Under the pieces are notes generated by a model. It was not told the DNA's origin and ran no database searches. It saw only the letters and a list, made by a program, of their open reading frames with translations. DNA of 64,000 nucleotides from Gp6-AA40 sp963818645. Its GTDB lineage: Bacteria > Acidobacteriota > Vicinamibacteria > Vicinamibacterales > UBA2999. Within the stretch, counting starts at the first letter, position 1, and every line of letters starts with the position of its first letter. A program made the position numbers and the translations under genes. Of this stretch, positions 28,167 to 37,103 are shown piece after piece. The stretch is from the NCBI GenBank assembly GCA_963818645.1, contig CAWFTF010000025.1, forward strand, positions 1 through 64,000. The letters are read 5' to 3'.

Positions 28167-29209
28167 ACGATTGCCAGCATTTCCGCGGCGAATCCCGGAC
28201 CGAGCGCAAGCATCAGCCCGTTGTCGCCAGACTGCGGCGCACCGCTTGCCACGAGATTGCTCAACATCACGAGCACCGCCGCGCTCGACAGGTTGCCGAA
28301 CTGACGCATGCACTCGCGCGCGATCGACAGCGCATCGTCAGACAGACCGAACGCCGATCGATAGGTGGACATCACCTTGGCGCCACCGGGATGCAGGATG
28401 TGGTGCCTGATGTTGGCGAACGAAAGGCCCGCGTCCTTCAGAAAATCCTGGACCACGGGTGCCACGCTCGAGCCCACGAGCGACGGGATGTCGCGCGACA
28501 GCACCAGCCGCATCCCGTCTCCGGTGAAGCGCCATCCCATGAGATGACGCGAGTCCTTGAACAGGTGTGTGCGCGTGTGCGCGATGCGGATGCCCTGGCC
28601 GTCTGTGTCGTCGCCGCCGAGCAGCGCGGCAGCCGCGCCATCGCCGAAGAGCGCGACGCCAACGAGGTCCGTCGCCGTCTGTGCCTGCTTCGAAAAGATC
28701 AGACTTCCAAGTTCCACCGACACCACGAGTGCCTTGTCTCCCGGCCGCGATGACAGCACGTCGCACGCACGTATGAGTGCGCCCGCGCCGCCCGCGCATC
28801 CGAGCCCGAACAGGGGAGAGCGCCGCACATCCGCGCGCAGACCCAGACAGCTGGCAAGCAGCGCATCGAGACTTGGCGTCGTCAGCCCGGTCGTCGTGAC
28901 GACGAAGATGTGGTCGATCTCGTCGGGCGTTGTGCCTGATTGCGCGAGGCACGAGCGCACCGCTTTCTGCGACAACTCGAGGGCTTTGGCGGCGTATTCC
29001 TCGTTTCGTGCTTCGAACGAGCGAGACTCCAAGTACCACTCGGGTTCATGGACAAGATGTCGCGTGTCGACGCCGGTTCGGTCGAACACCGGAATCAAAC
29101 GTTCGAGGTGTGGTTGACCTTCACAGAGCCGCGCCATCTCGCGGCGGGCGAATGCCTGGTCCATTCGATGCGGCGGGATGGCGGTGGACAGCGCGAGAAT
29201 TTTCGGCAT
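28160..29209 (-). CDS. type III polyketide synthase (chalcone/stilbene synthase family)
   Basis: 349-residue homodimeric ketosynthase-like enzyme that condenses malonyl-CoA on an acyl-CoA starter to give pyrones or resorcinols. The catalytic triad is present: Cys138 in FGLGCAGGAGAL, His in HILHPGG and Asn in FGNLSSA. Other markers are ATDLVGVALFGDGAAAAL and the C-terminal LGPGFAAEM loop. It starts at ATG 29209 and heads a three-gene minus-strand cluster with the FAD oxidoreductase (7-base overlap) and the methyltransferase. Product unknown; a methylated alkylresorcinol/quinone-like lipid is plausible from the accessory genes. Confidence 0.9.
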   Translation of the reverse strand: MPKILALSTAIPPHRMDQAFARREMARLCEGQPHLERLIPVFDRTGVDTRHLVHEPEWYLESRSFEARNEEYAAKALELSQKAVRSCLAQSGTTPDEIDHIFVVTTTGLTTPSLDALLASCLGLRADVRRSPLFGLGCAGGAGALIRACDVLSSRPGDKALVVSVELGSLIFSKQAQTATDLVGVALFGDGAAAALLGGDDTDGQGIRIAHTRTHLFKDSRHLMGWRFTGDGMRLVLSRDIPSLVGSSVAPVVQDFLKDAGLSFANIRHHILHPGGAKVMSTYRSAFGLSDDALSIARECMRQFGNLSSAAVLVMLSNLVASGAPQSGDNGLMLALGPGFAAEMLAIVW

Positions 29210-29459
29210 GAGTCGAGGCGCACGCGTGCTGCGACGGCAGCCCGCTTCCAGAGTAGGCGGAGTCTATGCGAACGGTTGCTCGCGAAAACAGCTCAAGTGT
29301 CCATTGCAGCCAAATCCGTTGTGCATCTTTTTGGACGAGCGTATCGGTCCTGTTGGACTGAGTGTGTGTCGCGTTGAGGTTTTCTCAGGAACTCGCATTG
29401 CCGGCTTCAGGCACGACTATTGCCGGTGGTGTCAGGTCTTTTTCGACAAGGAGCGACAT

Positions 29460-30002
29460 GTGACAACACCGCAGCGGCAAGTGCCGACCGTGATCACACT
29501 CTCATCGGAGCAAGGGTCTGAACCCTCGCGTCGGCAGTTTTGTGCGCATGCCTGTCAAGCGGCGTCGCTCGTTGCCGTCAGTGCGCTGTTACCCGCGTGC
29601 GGCGGTGGTGGTGACAATGGAAATCCAACGAACCCGTCGGGTGGCGGCGGCACCAGTCAGGCGTTGCCCGTTATTAACGCTACCGTCTCTGGTCGAACGG
29701 TTTCAGTCTCAGTGAGCGGATCGCTGGCCAATCCTGGTAGCGCGGCGCTCGTCCAGGCGTCGTCGGTGCAACCCAACGTCTTCCTGGTTTTCCGTGATTC
29801 AACGGCGGCGTTCACAGTGTTGACGGCCGTGTGTACTCACGAAGGCTGCACGGTAGACAGCTTCAATGGGCAGCTGTACACATGCCCCTGCCACGGTTCC
29901 AAATACACGACTGGCGGGGGAGTTGCCAACGGCCCGGCCAATCGCGCGCTCCAGACGTTCGCGTCGACCCTATCCGGAACCACACTCACGTTTAATGTCT
30001 AA
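29460..30002 (+). CDS. Rieske [2Fe-2S] lipoprotein with Tat-like signal
   Basis: 180 residues from GTG 29460 (AAGGAG six bases upstream). The N-terminus carries a twin-arginine motif (SRRQFC) and a hydrophobic stretch ending in the lipobox LLPAC, then a Gly/Asn-rich linker. The Rieske cluster motifs CTHEGC and CPCHGS each give one Cys and one His ligand. The domain resembles small QcrA-type Rieske proteins, but no cytochrome b gene is nearby, so it is probably a stand-alone surface redox protein. The ~250 bases upstream hold no gene I can recognise. Confidence 0.85.
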   Translation: MTTPQRQVPTVITLSSEQGSEPSRRQFCAHACQAASLVAVSALLPACGGGGDNGNPTNPSGGGGTSQALPVINATVSGRTVSVSVSGSLANPGSAALVQASSVQPNVFLVFRDSTAAFTVLTAVCTHEGCTVDSFNGQLYTCPCHGSKYTTGGGVANGPANRALQTFASTLSGTTLTFNV

Positions 30003-30004
30003 CG

Positions 30005-30128
30005 CTTGAAGTAGGCAGCGTAGGGCGGGTCTTGCTTTGCAGACCCGCCGCGTCTGCCGGGTCCACAGAACAGGACCCGGCCTACGCTGGCTCGTTCCGC
30101 TACTGCCTACTGCATACCGCATACTTCC
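30005..30128. repeat. multi-stem structured intergenic element
   Basis: Nested complementary segments: AGTAGGCAG (from ~30009) pairs with CTGCCTACT, and AGCGTAGG with CCTACGCT. Inside are two perfect hairpins, GGCGGGTCT/AGACCCGCC and GCCGGGTCC/GGACCCGGC, so the whole folds as a cloverleaf. Its right flank is heptad-repeated (CTACTGC twice, then ATACCGC). It lies between Rieske and pirin genes. Confidence 0.7.
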
Positions 30129-30148
30129 AGCCGCGTTAGTATGAAGGC

Positions 30149-30859
30149 ATGCTAACGCTGCGCAAGGCAGGAGACCGCGGCCACACCGATCTGGGGTGGC
30201 TGAACAGCTATCACACGTTTTCGTTCGGCGGGTATCACGATCCAAAGCACATGGGGTTTCGTGCTCTGCGTGTGCTCAATGACGATCGTGTTGCAGCCGG
30301 CAAAGGCTTCGGTGCGCACGGCCATCGCGACATGGAGATCCTTTCCTACGTGCTCGACGGTGGGCTCGCGCACAAGGACAGCATGGGCGAGCAGCACGTG
30401 CTCGGCCCGAACGAAGTGCAGGCGATGAGCGCCGGCTCCGGTGTGATCCACAGCGAGTTCAACGCTTCATCGACGTCGGCGACGCACTTCCTTCAGATCT
30501 GGATCGTCCCGGCTGTCGAGGATCTAAAGCCGTCGTATCAGCAGTTCGGGTATCCATCCTCGGAGAAGCGCGGCGCGTTACGCCTCATCGCGGGACCAGA
30601 CAAGACGAGTCATCCGCCGGCGGCGTTCATCAATCAGGACGCGCGAATGTACGCGGCCGTGCTCGGCGCGGGTGATTCGGTTGACTACTCGATTCGTCCC
30701 GGACGCTACGCGTGGGTGCAAGTCGCAACCGGCGCGATCGACGTCAACGGTGTGGCGCTGAAGGAAGGGGACGGTCTCGCGGTCAGCGACGAAACGGCAT
30801 TGCGACTGCGTGGTGCGAACGGCGGCGAGTCGGAGCTCCTGCTGTTCGATTTGGCTTAG
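30149..30859 (+). CDS. pirin-family protein (YhaK-type)
   Basis: 236-residue bicupin. The N-terminal cupin has GWLNSYHTFSFGGYHDP and the metal-binding HGHRDMEILSYVLDG; the second half (AAVLGAGDSVDYSIRPGRYAWVQV) is the shorter cupin of the YhaK branch. Members bind iron; some act on quercetin and others sense redox state. It is complete in one frame, unlike the other pirin at 47.8 kb. It is followed by a flavodoxin gene, which fits a redox-stress role (inference). Confidence 0.82.
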   Translation: MLTLRKAGDRGHTDLGWLNSYHTFSFGGYHDPKHMGFRALRVLNDDRVAAGKGFGAHGHRDMEILSYVLDGGLAHKDSMGEQHVLGPNEVQAMSAGSGVIHSEFNASSTSATHFLQIWIVPAVEDLKPSYQQFGYPSSEKRGALRLIAGPDKTSHPPAAFINQDARMYAAVLGAGDSVDYSIRPGRYAWVQVATGAIDVNGVALKEGDGLAVSDETALRLRGANGGESELLLFDLA

Positions 30860-30920
30860 TTCCGAATCCCGACGCCCAAATCCCGAAGTCCCGGAGTTGG
30901 CGGTTGGATCTGGAAGTTCA
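30859..30920 (+). repeat. mixed heptad array (TCCCGAA then GTTGG words)
   Basis: Starting on the pirin stop codon, five imperfect units around TCCCGAA run into GGAGTTGG-type units, ending seven bases before the flavodoxin ATG. It combines the two words used elsewhere in separate arrays. Confidence 0.6.
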
Positions 30921-30926
30921 GAGCCT

Positions 30927-31439
30927 ATGTCCGACATCAACGTCCTCGTCGTCTTCTATTCCCGCTACGGCAACGCGGAACGCATTGCGCTCGCGGCAGG
31001 CGTGGGTGCGATTCAGGCCAGGGCAAACATCCGGTTGCGTCGTGTCGCCGACCACGCGGACGCCAAGACGATCGATGCGACCCCCGCGTGGCGCGAGAAC
31101 CTGGATCGGATGAATCGCGACTACGTCGCGCCCCGTCCGGCGGATCCGCAGTGGGCGGATGTCGTCGTGCTGGCGACGCCGCCCGAGTCCTGCGCGGAGA
31201 TCGAATCGTATTGCGCCTTGCTTCCGTCGATCGGTTCGATGCGCGGCAAGATCGCGGCGCCGCTCGCGGCGCGTGACGAGGAATCAGTGCTGAAGCCGAT
31301 CTACGCGGCGGCTGCCTGCGCCGGGATGATCGTCGTTCCTGCGAAGATGGAGTCAGGCGATCCGATCACCGCGGCTCGGGAGTACGGACAGCGCATCACC
31401 GAGATCGCGCGGTCGCTGAAGAAGCTGTCTCCGGTCTAA
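30927..31439 (+). CDS. flavodoxin-like NAD(P)H:quinone oxidoreductase (WrbA-like)
   Basis: 170 residues from ATG 30927. The FMN phosphate loop is in VVFYSRYGNAERIA at the N-terminus. Later segments (WADVVVLATPPESCAEIESYC; then PSIGSMRGKIAAPLA) follow the WrbA pattern, though it is a little shorter than WrbA. The family reduces quinones with two electrons to avoid semiquinone radicals. It lies 68 bases after the pirin gene, the gap being filled by repeat units. Confidence 0.7.
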   Translation: MSDINVLVVFYSRYGNAERIALAAGVGAIQARANIRLRRVADHADAKTIDATPAWRENLDRMNRDYVAPRPADPQWADVVVLATPPESCAEIESYCALLPSIGSMRGKIAAPLAARDEESVLKPIYAAAACAGMIVVPAKMESGDPITAAREYGQRITEIARSLKKLSPV

Positions 31440-31619
31440 GGCCACCGGCCGTTTGCCGGTCGTGCGCTTACGGACGAGCCCGTCCCACAAACGGCCAACC
31501 CGCTCCGTTCACGCCTGTGATTTCGCAGCAAAACGCGGCAATTCGGCCCTCTCGCCGACGCCCTCTTGGCACATGGTTTGACCTTTGTGCCGGCGCCTGA
31601 CTCTTCATCCGAGGGTGCG

Positions 31620-34152
31620 ATGACCGACACACTTCGCCAGGACATTCGTAACGCCTTGCGGGTCCTCTTCCGTTCGCGCGGCTTTGCCGTGGCCGCCGTC
31701 GTCATGCTCGCCCTCGGCATCGGGGCCAACACGGCGATCTTCAGCGTGCTGCGTGCGTCCTCGCTGCGCGGCTCGCCGCTGCCGGACCCCGATCGACTGG
31801 CGATCATCTGGACCACTCCCGCTGGCGATCCGCAGTCGACCGAAGGCGCCCGCATTGTCGAGTACTTCGCCTGGCGCGACCAGAACCGCACCTTCGATGC
31901 CGTCGGGACGATGCTTGACTGGTCGAGCACCGTGGATTCTGAGCGCAACGGCGAGCCCGCGGAGCGACTCTCTGGCGCGCGCTTCAGCGCGTCAGCGTTC
32001 CGTGCGCTCAACGTTCAACCGCAACTGGGCCGGTTCTTCACGCGCGACGAAGACACGGTCGGGTTTGGCGATGGTGTCGTCGTGATCAGCGATCGGCTGT
32101 GGCGCACGAGATTCGCTGCTGATCCCGCAGTCATCGGTCGCACGCTCGTCCTCGACGGCGCGCCAAGCGTCATCGTTGGCGTGATGCCGCCCGGCTTCGG
32201 CGTCTTCAGCGCGAGACGACGACTTCTGGCTTCCCAGCTCGTTCAGTCCGTTTCAGGTGCAGGCGCGCGGCCCAGGTCGCGTCCTGACGATCGTCGGACG
32301 CATGAAGCCGGATGTCTCTCTCGAGCGTGCACAGGCCGACATCGAGAGCATCGCTGCACGACTCGAACAGGAAGATCCCGGCCCACAGAAAGGGCGCGGC
32401 ATCCGCGTTCAACCGCTCGAGAGCGTACTGTTCGGAAGCCTCCGGCTCATCCTGGGTGTGCTGCAGGGCGCCGTCGGCTTCGTCCTCCTGATCGCGTGCG
32501 CGAACGTCGCGGGACTGCTCCTCGTCCGCGCGACCGCGCGGCAGAAGGAAGTCGCCATCAGGCTTGCGCTCGGCGCGAGCTCGAAGCGAATCGTTCGGCT
32601 CTTCCTGACCGAGAGCCTGATTCTCTCTGGCGTGGGAGCGCTCCTCGGCGTGGCGCTCGCATGGTTCAGTCTGCGCGCGATCGTTGCGGCCGCTCCGCAG
32701 TGGCTCTCGAACGTGCAGCACATCGAGCTCGATAGCACGGTGCTCCTGTTCACAGTCGTCGTCTCGATGGTCACGGCGCTCCTGTTCGGACTGGTGCCGA
32801 TGCTGAGCGTCTCCACGCAAAGCCTGGTGATGCCGCTCAAAGCTGCACGTGCCGTGAGCGGAGGGCGTGGACATCGCCGCGTGCAGGGTGCGCTCGTCGT
32901 CGCACAGGTGACGCTCACGTTGGTGCTGCTCGTCGGCGCAGGCCTGCTGATCAAGAGCTTCTGGCAACTGCAGCGCGTCAACCTGGGACTCGATTCAAAC
33001 CGAGTGGTGTGGTTCCAGACTCGCGTGCCGGCGAACAAGGGTTTTCGTCAGGTCGGCAATCAGAACGGCATGGTGGCGCTGGACGTGAGTCCGATTCCGG
33101 GGCAGCTCTTCGATCGCCTGCGAGATCGACTGCGCCAGATCCCAGGCGTCGAGTCGGTGGGGGGGACCAATGCGGGGCTCGTGTCCGGTGCGACGATGCA
33201 GGCGTCGTTCAGGATCGAAGGGCGACCGATGGAAGGAGGAGCTGACCCGGCGGCCAGCTTCGCAGCGAGAACAACCGATCCGTTCGTGAACTACTCACTC
33301 GTGACGCCTGACTTCTTCAAGACCATTCGCGTGCCTGTGGTCCGGGGACGAGAGTTCACCGCGCGTGACACGCGTGAGGCACCACCAGTCGTGATCATCA
33401 ACGAGGCGATGGCCCGTCGCTACTGGCCCGGAGAGGATCCGATCGGGAAGCGCCTCACCGTCACAATCGTGCCTGGCGAACAACTGCGCGAGATCGTCGG
33501 CATCGTCGGCGATACGCCGAACAGCCGATGGGATCGGGCAGCGTCGCCCAGACTGTACGCGCCGCATGCGCAGGAGTCGCTGCGATCGCGCGTGCCGTAC
33601 GGTCAGAGCCGCGTGAACATGGCGTACATGCTTCGGATCTCGCAGCCACTGTCGGCGATTGTGCCGGAGTTGAGGCGGGCAGTCGCGGAGGTCGATGCCA
33701 GCCTTCCTGTCTCGGACCTCGAGATGCTGGACCAGTTCTTCGCGCGGCAGGTGGATGCGCCGAGGGATTCGATGGTGCTGGTAGGAATCTTTGGCGCGGT
33801 CGCGTTGCTGCTCGCGGTCTGTGGCATCTACGCGATCGTCGCGTATGGCGTGGTGCAGCGGACGCATGAGATCGGTATCCGCATGGCGCTCGGTGCTCGA
33901 CGCGCGGCGGTTCTCGGTCTGGTCATGCGTCAGAGCACGATCCTGACGGCCATCGGTCTGGTGCTCGGCGTGGCAGTGGCCGCGAGCCTGACGGGATACC
34001 TCAAGAGCCTGCTGTTCGAGATCACGCCGCTCGATACCGCGACGTTCTTCGCGATGCCGGCGATCTTCGCGCTGATTGCCGCGGTGGCTTCGTACCTCCC
34101 GGCGCGCCGCGCGACGAGGCTCGATCCGCAGGCCGTCTTGCGGAGTGAGTAG
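31620..34152 (+). CDS. ADOP-family ABC transporter permease (MacB-like), one frameshift
   Basis: Long permease with two FtsX-type domains, the acidobacterial duplicated orphan permease family (TIGR03434 type). ATG 31620 begins DTLRQDIRNALRVLFRSRGFAVAAVVMLALGIGANTAIF, diagnostic for the group. The first frame runs to ~32205 (VGVMPPGFGVFS) and the protein resumes as RDDDFWLPSSFSPFQ one frame over, so one indel near 32210 splits it. Later segments include LIACANVAGLLLVRATARQKEVAIRLALGAS and, near the end, RTHEIGIRMALGARRAAVL and ARRATRLDPQAVLRSE. Repaired length is ~844 residues. There is no ATPase partner nearby, as usual for ADOPs; role unproven. Confidence 0.88.
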
Positions 34153-34173
34153 CCACGCATTCATGAACACCCT

Positions 34174-34253
34174 GTCAACTCCCAACTCCCAATTTCCAAC
34201 TCCCAAACACGGCGAAACTTTTGGAAGTTGGGCGTTGGGAATTGGGAGTTGAC
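34174..34253. repeat. heptad hairpin, CAACTCC/TTGGGAG word
   Basis: The 34-base arms (34174-34207 and 34219-34253) match with about five mismatches. Each is GT followed by four or five heptads of CAACTCC type. It lies between the convergent ADOP and membrane-protein genes. The perfect 7-nt phase is clearest in this copy. Confidence 0.9.
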
Positions 34254-34267
34254 ACGCGCGTCAATGC

Positions 34268-34963
34268 CTAGAGACTCGCCGCTACGACACTCCGCGCCAC
34301 CGGCGCGAACTTGTGCCGGTAGTAGCGAGTCCAAATGGCAATCGTCGGGATGCCGATGATCGTCGGCGCCAGCCACACCAGCAGAGAGAACGTCCCGACC
34401 CCGAGGTGGTTGGCATTGACGACGAGGAAAGCCGTCGTTGCGGCGATGCACGCGCCCAACATGCTTCCCATGTGCTCGAACCACCAATGCATCGGATGGG
34501 ATGGCGGCCTGGTCCAATAGGCCAGACGTCCACCGCCCACGAACAGGCCAACGAAGGAAAAGGCCGTGAAGAGCTGATGGCCGGTGCGGAGGCCGTAAAA
34601 GGCCGCCGCGACACTCGCGGCTGTGAGAAGCGCCGGTAGCCCTACGTCCCATGGGTGGCGATGCACGCCTGTTCGCGTCTTCGCGCGCAGCACCCGTATC
34701 CCTCCCGACACGCTGGTGGAGGTCAGGATAGCGACAAAGAACAGGAAGGCCCCCGCTTCGCGCTCTTGCGCCGACGTGCCGGTGAGCCATCGCGTGCCAG
34801 CCAGCATGAACGCCGTGATCGCGACAACGGTCATGCCGCTCACGAAGACCCAGCCGGCGCGACGATGGGTGACGCCGCCCTTTTTGGTCACGAGCGGAAC
34901 GAGCATGGACAGCAGGGCGGCAGAGCCGCCGGCGATGTGCAGATACAGCAGTGACTTCAACAT
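34268..34963 (-). CDS. multi-pass membrane protein (DUF2306-like), unknown function
   Basis: 231 residues with about seven hydrophobic segments. Notable are LLYLHIAGGSAALLSMLVPL with a conserved first-helix His, KGGVTHRRAGWVFV, and HPMHWWFEHMGSMLGACIAATTAFLV. The pattern of His residues at helix ends resembles small haem- or cytochrome b-like membrane proteins annotated DUF2306. ATG 34963 is 110 bases from the divergent sensor kinase start. No function can be assigned. Confidence 0.65.
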   Translation of the reverse strand: MLKSLLYLHIAGGSAALLSMLVPLVTKKGGVTHRRAGWVFVSGMTVVAITAFMLAGTRWLTGTSAQEREAGAFLFFVAILTSTSVSGGIRVLRAKTRTGVHRHPWDVGLPALLTAASVAAAFYGLRTGHQLFTAFSFVGLFVGGGRLAYWTRPPSHPMHWWFEHMGSMLGACIAATTAFLVVNANHLGVGTFSLLVWLAPTIIGIPTIAIWTRYYRHKFAPVARSVVAASL

Positions 34964-35073
34964 GACGACATGATGCGCGTCGCGGGCGCTGAACGCATGT
35001 GCCGAAGGTCACGGGCGCCATCCATGACTTCCGGCACGGGTCTCCCCAGGCTCGACGCCTCTACAATGACCGC

Positions 35074-36273
35074 ATGCGCGGAAGGCGGTGGCTGAACGTC
35101 GCGGCGCTGTCGACGTGGCTGTTGTGCGGCCTTCCGCAGAGCATCGCCATCGCGCGCGGCGAGTTTGCGGGCTGGCCGGCGACCATGTGGCTGACGGCGT
35201 ATCTGCTGTATGGCGCGGCCCTCATCGTGTTTCTCGGACTCGGCCGCATGCGGGCGAGGCTCGGTTACTACGCCCCGCTGCTGGTCCTCGTCGTGCAAAT
35301 GGTGACGGCGCTCGCCGTCGTGATGCTGTCGGTCGTGTATCTCCGCGGCACGAACTCCACTCCTGGCTTGTTCGTCGTCATCGCCGCACAACTCCCGTAT
35401 CTCGCGTCGTCGAAGGGCCAGTCGGCTCGCCCGCAGACGCAGATCACCGTCAAGCCGGCTTGGATCTGGTCGATGCTCGGCGTGCTCACCCTGACGAATA
35501 CGGCGTTTCTTTTTGCCGTCGAGCGCACGTGGAGCGGCGCGTTGAGCTATGGGTTGAGCATGGGGGCGTTCATGCTGTTTGCCGCGGCGAGCTCGTTTCT
35601 CGTGCAAAGCGAAGCGGCGGCGCGCGATGAGCTGGCGACTGTCAACAGGGAACTGCTGGGCACACGAGCGCTGCTTGCCGAGAGCAGCCGGGTCGAGGAG
35701 CGGCTGCGCATCTCGCGCGACCTGCACGACACGCTGGGGCATCACCTGACTGCGCTGAGTCTTCAACTCGACGTCGCGGCGCGTCTCTCGGAGGGCAAGC
35801 CGGCGGATCACATCCGCCAGGCGCATGCCATCACACGGTTGCTCCTCGGCGACGTGCGTGATGTCGTGAGCCGCTTGCGGGAGACGAGTCAGCTCGACCT
35901 CGCGCAGGCCATTCGTTCGGCGGCGGCCGGACACGGCGAGGGCATGGCCATTCATCTCGATCTGCCCGACGCGCTGAGCGTCGAAGACACTTCACGCGCA
36001 GAGATTCTGCTTCGCTGTATCCAGGAGATCATCACGAACACCGCTCGGCACGCACACGCGCGCAACCTCTGGATTCGATTGGAGGCACGGCCAGACGGCA
36101 TCGCGCTACATGCTCGAGACGACGGCCGGGGCGCGGATGTCGTGGTGTTCGGCAACGGTCTGACCGGGATGCGCGAGCGTTTCGAGCAGTACGCTGGTCG
36201 CGTCGAGTTCACTCCCGGGCACGGCACCGGCTTCGAGATCCGCGGCTTTCTTCCGACACCTGCCGCTGCATGA
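35074..36273 (+). CDS. sensor histidine kinase, NarL/DesK type
   Basis: 399 residues from ATG 35074. Four to six membrane helices occupy residues 1-190 with no large periplasmic loop, as in DesK-like kinases that sense membrane state. The HisKA_3 box reads RLRISRDLHDTLGHHLTALSL, with the phospho-His in RDLHD. The ATPase part has EILLRCIQEIITNTARHAHAR and DDGRGAD, GNGLTGMRERF. It overlaps its response regulator by 4 bases (ATGA), so they are translated together. Confidence 0.87.
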   Translation: MRGRRWLNVAALSTWLLCGLPQSIAIARGEFAGWPATMWLTAYLLYGAALIVFLGLGRMRARLGYYAPLLVLVVQMVTALAVVMLSVVYLRGTNSTPGLFVVIAAQLPYLASSKGQSARPQTQITVKPAWIWSMLGVLTLTNTAFLFAVERTWSGALSYGLSMGAFMLFAAASSFLVQSEAAARDELATVNRELLGTRALLAESSRVEERLRISRDLHDTLGHHLTALSLQLDVAARLSEGKPADHIRQAHAITRLLLGDVRDVVSRLRETSQLDLAQAIRSAAAGHGEGMAIHLDLPDALSVEDTSRAEILLRCIQEIITNTARHAHARNLWIRLEARPDGIALHARDDGRGADVVVFGNGLTGMRERFEQYAGRVEFTPGHGTGFEIRGFLPTPAAA

Positions 36274-36911
36274 TCCGCATCGTGCTCGTGGACGATCAGA
36301 CGCTCGTGCGGCAGGGCATTCGCTCTCTGCTCGAGCTCGCCTCCGATGTCTCGATCGTGGCGGAGGCGTCCGACGGTGACGAGGCGGTGGCCGTGATCCG
36401 GCGCGAGAACCCCGACGTGGTGCTGCTCGATCTGCGGATGCCCAGGAAGGGCGGCGTCGAGGTCCTGAGAGATCTGCAGGCGTCGTCCACTCTTCCGCCG
36501 ACCATCGTCCTCACGACGTTCGACGATGACGAGGCGCTGCTGGATGCGGTGAGAGCGGGAGCGAAGGGATACCTTTTGAAGGACGTGTCGCTCGAGCGGC
36601 TGACGGACGGCATTCGTGAAGTCGCGCGCGGCGGGTCGATCATCCGTCCGGCGATTACGGAGCGTGTGCTCAAGGGGCTCGAGCACGTGCGTCGCGAGTT
36701 CGACGCGTTGAGTCCACCCGATCCGCTTACGAAGCGGGAAGTCGAGGTCCTGCGTCTGATGGCGGGCGGTTACAGCAATCGCGAAATCGCCGAAGCGCTC
36801 GGGACCGCGGAAGGAACTGTGAAGAACCACGCGTCGAGCATCCTGTCCAAGCTGGGTGTCCGCGATCGCACGCGCGCGGTGCTCAAGGCGTTGGAGTTGG
36901 GGTACATCTAA
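36270..36911 (+). CDS. NarL/FixJ-family response regulator
   Basis: 213 residues. The receiver domain has VDDQ at the N-terminus, phospho-acceptor Asp54 (VVLLDLRMPRKGG) and the Lys of GAKGYLLKD. The C-terminal LuxR-type helix-turn-helix is LTKREVEVLRLMAGGYSNREIAEAL then GTVKNHASSILSKLG. It is the partner of the kinase just upstream. Targets are unknown; the ADOP permease and RND pump loci nearby are possible but unproven. It is followed by a large GGTCCGA-word inverted repeat that would terminate or insulate its transcript. Confidence 0.88.
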   Translation: MIRIVLVDDQTLVRQGIRSLLELASDVSIVAEASDGDEAVAVIRRENPDVVLLDLRMPRKGGVEVLRDLQASSTLPPTIVLTTFDDDEALLDAVRAGAKGYLLKDVSLERLTDGIREVARGGSIIRPAITERVLKGLEHVRREFDALSPPDPLTKREVEVLRLMAGGYSNREIAEALGTAEGTVKNHASSILSKLGVRDRTRAVLKALELGYI

Positions 36912-36914
36912 CAT

Positions 36915-37093
36915 GCGGTCCGAAGGGGCGAAGGGGCGAGGGTGCGATGGTCCGGTGCGACGGTCCGATGGTCCGGTCCGACGGTCCGATGGTCCGGTCG
37001 CCCAGCGTGACGACGGACCTTCGCACCTCGGACCGGACCTTCGCACCCCGGACTGGACCGTCGCACCGCCGCCCCTTCGCCCCGTCGGACCGT
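36915..37093. repeat. large inverted repeat built from GGTCCGAN octamer words
   Basis: The left arm starts CGGTCCGAAGGGGCGAAGG and continues with units CGGTCCGA and TGGTCCGG; the right arm is its complement, ending CGGACCG at ~37093. It is the same architecture as 26943-27125. It sits between convergent stop codons of the response regulator and MFS genes. Confidence 0.85.
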
Positions 37094-37103
37094 GCGTTCG
37101 CAT

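Noticed and set aside
31436..32011. Open frame of 191 residues on the minus strand over the ADOP gene start
   Set aside because: It is a high-GC shadow: Ser/Arg-rich, no motif, and opposite the strongly conserved ADOP N-terminus.
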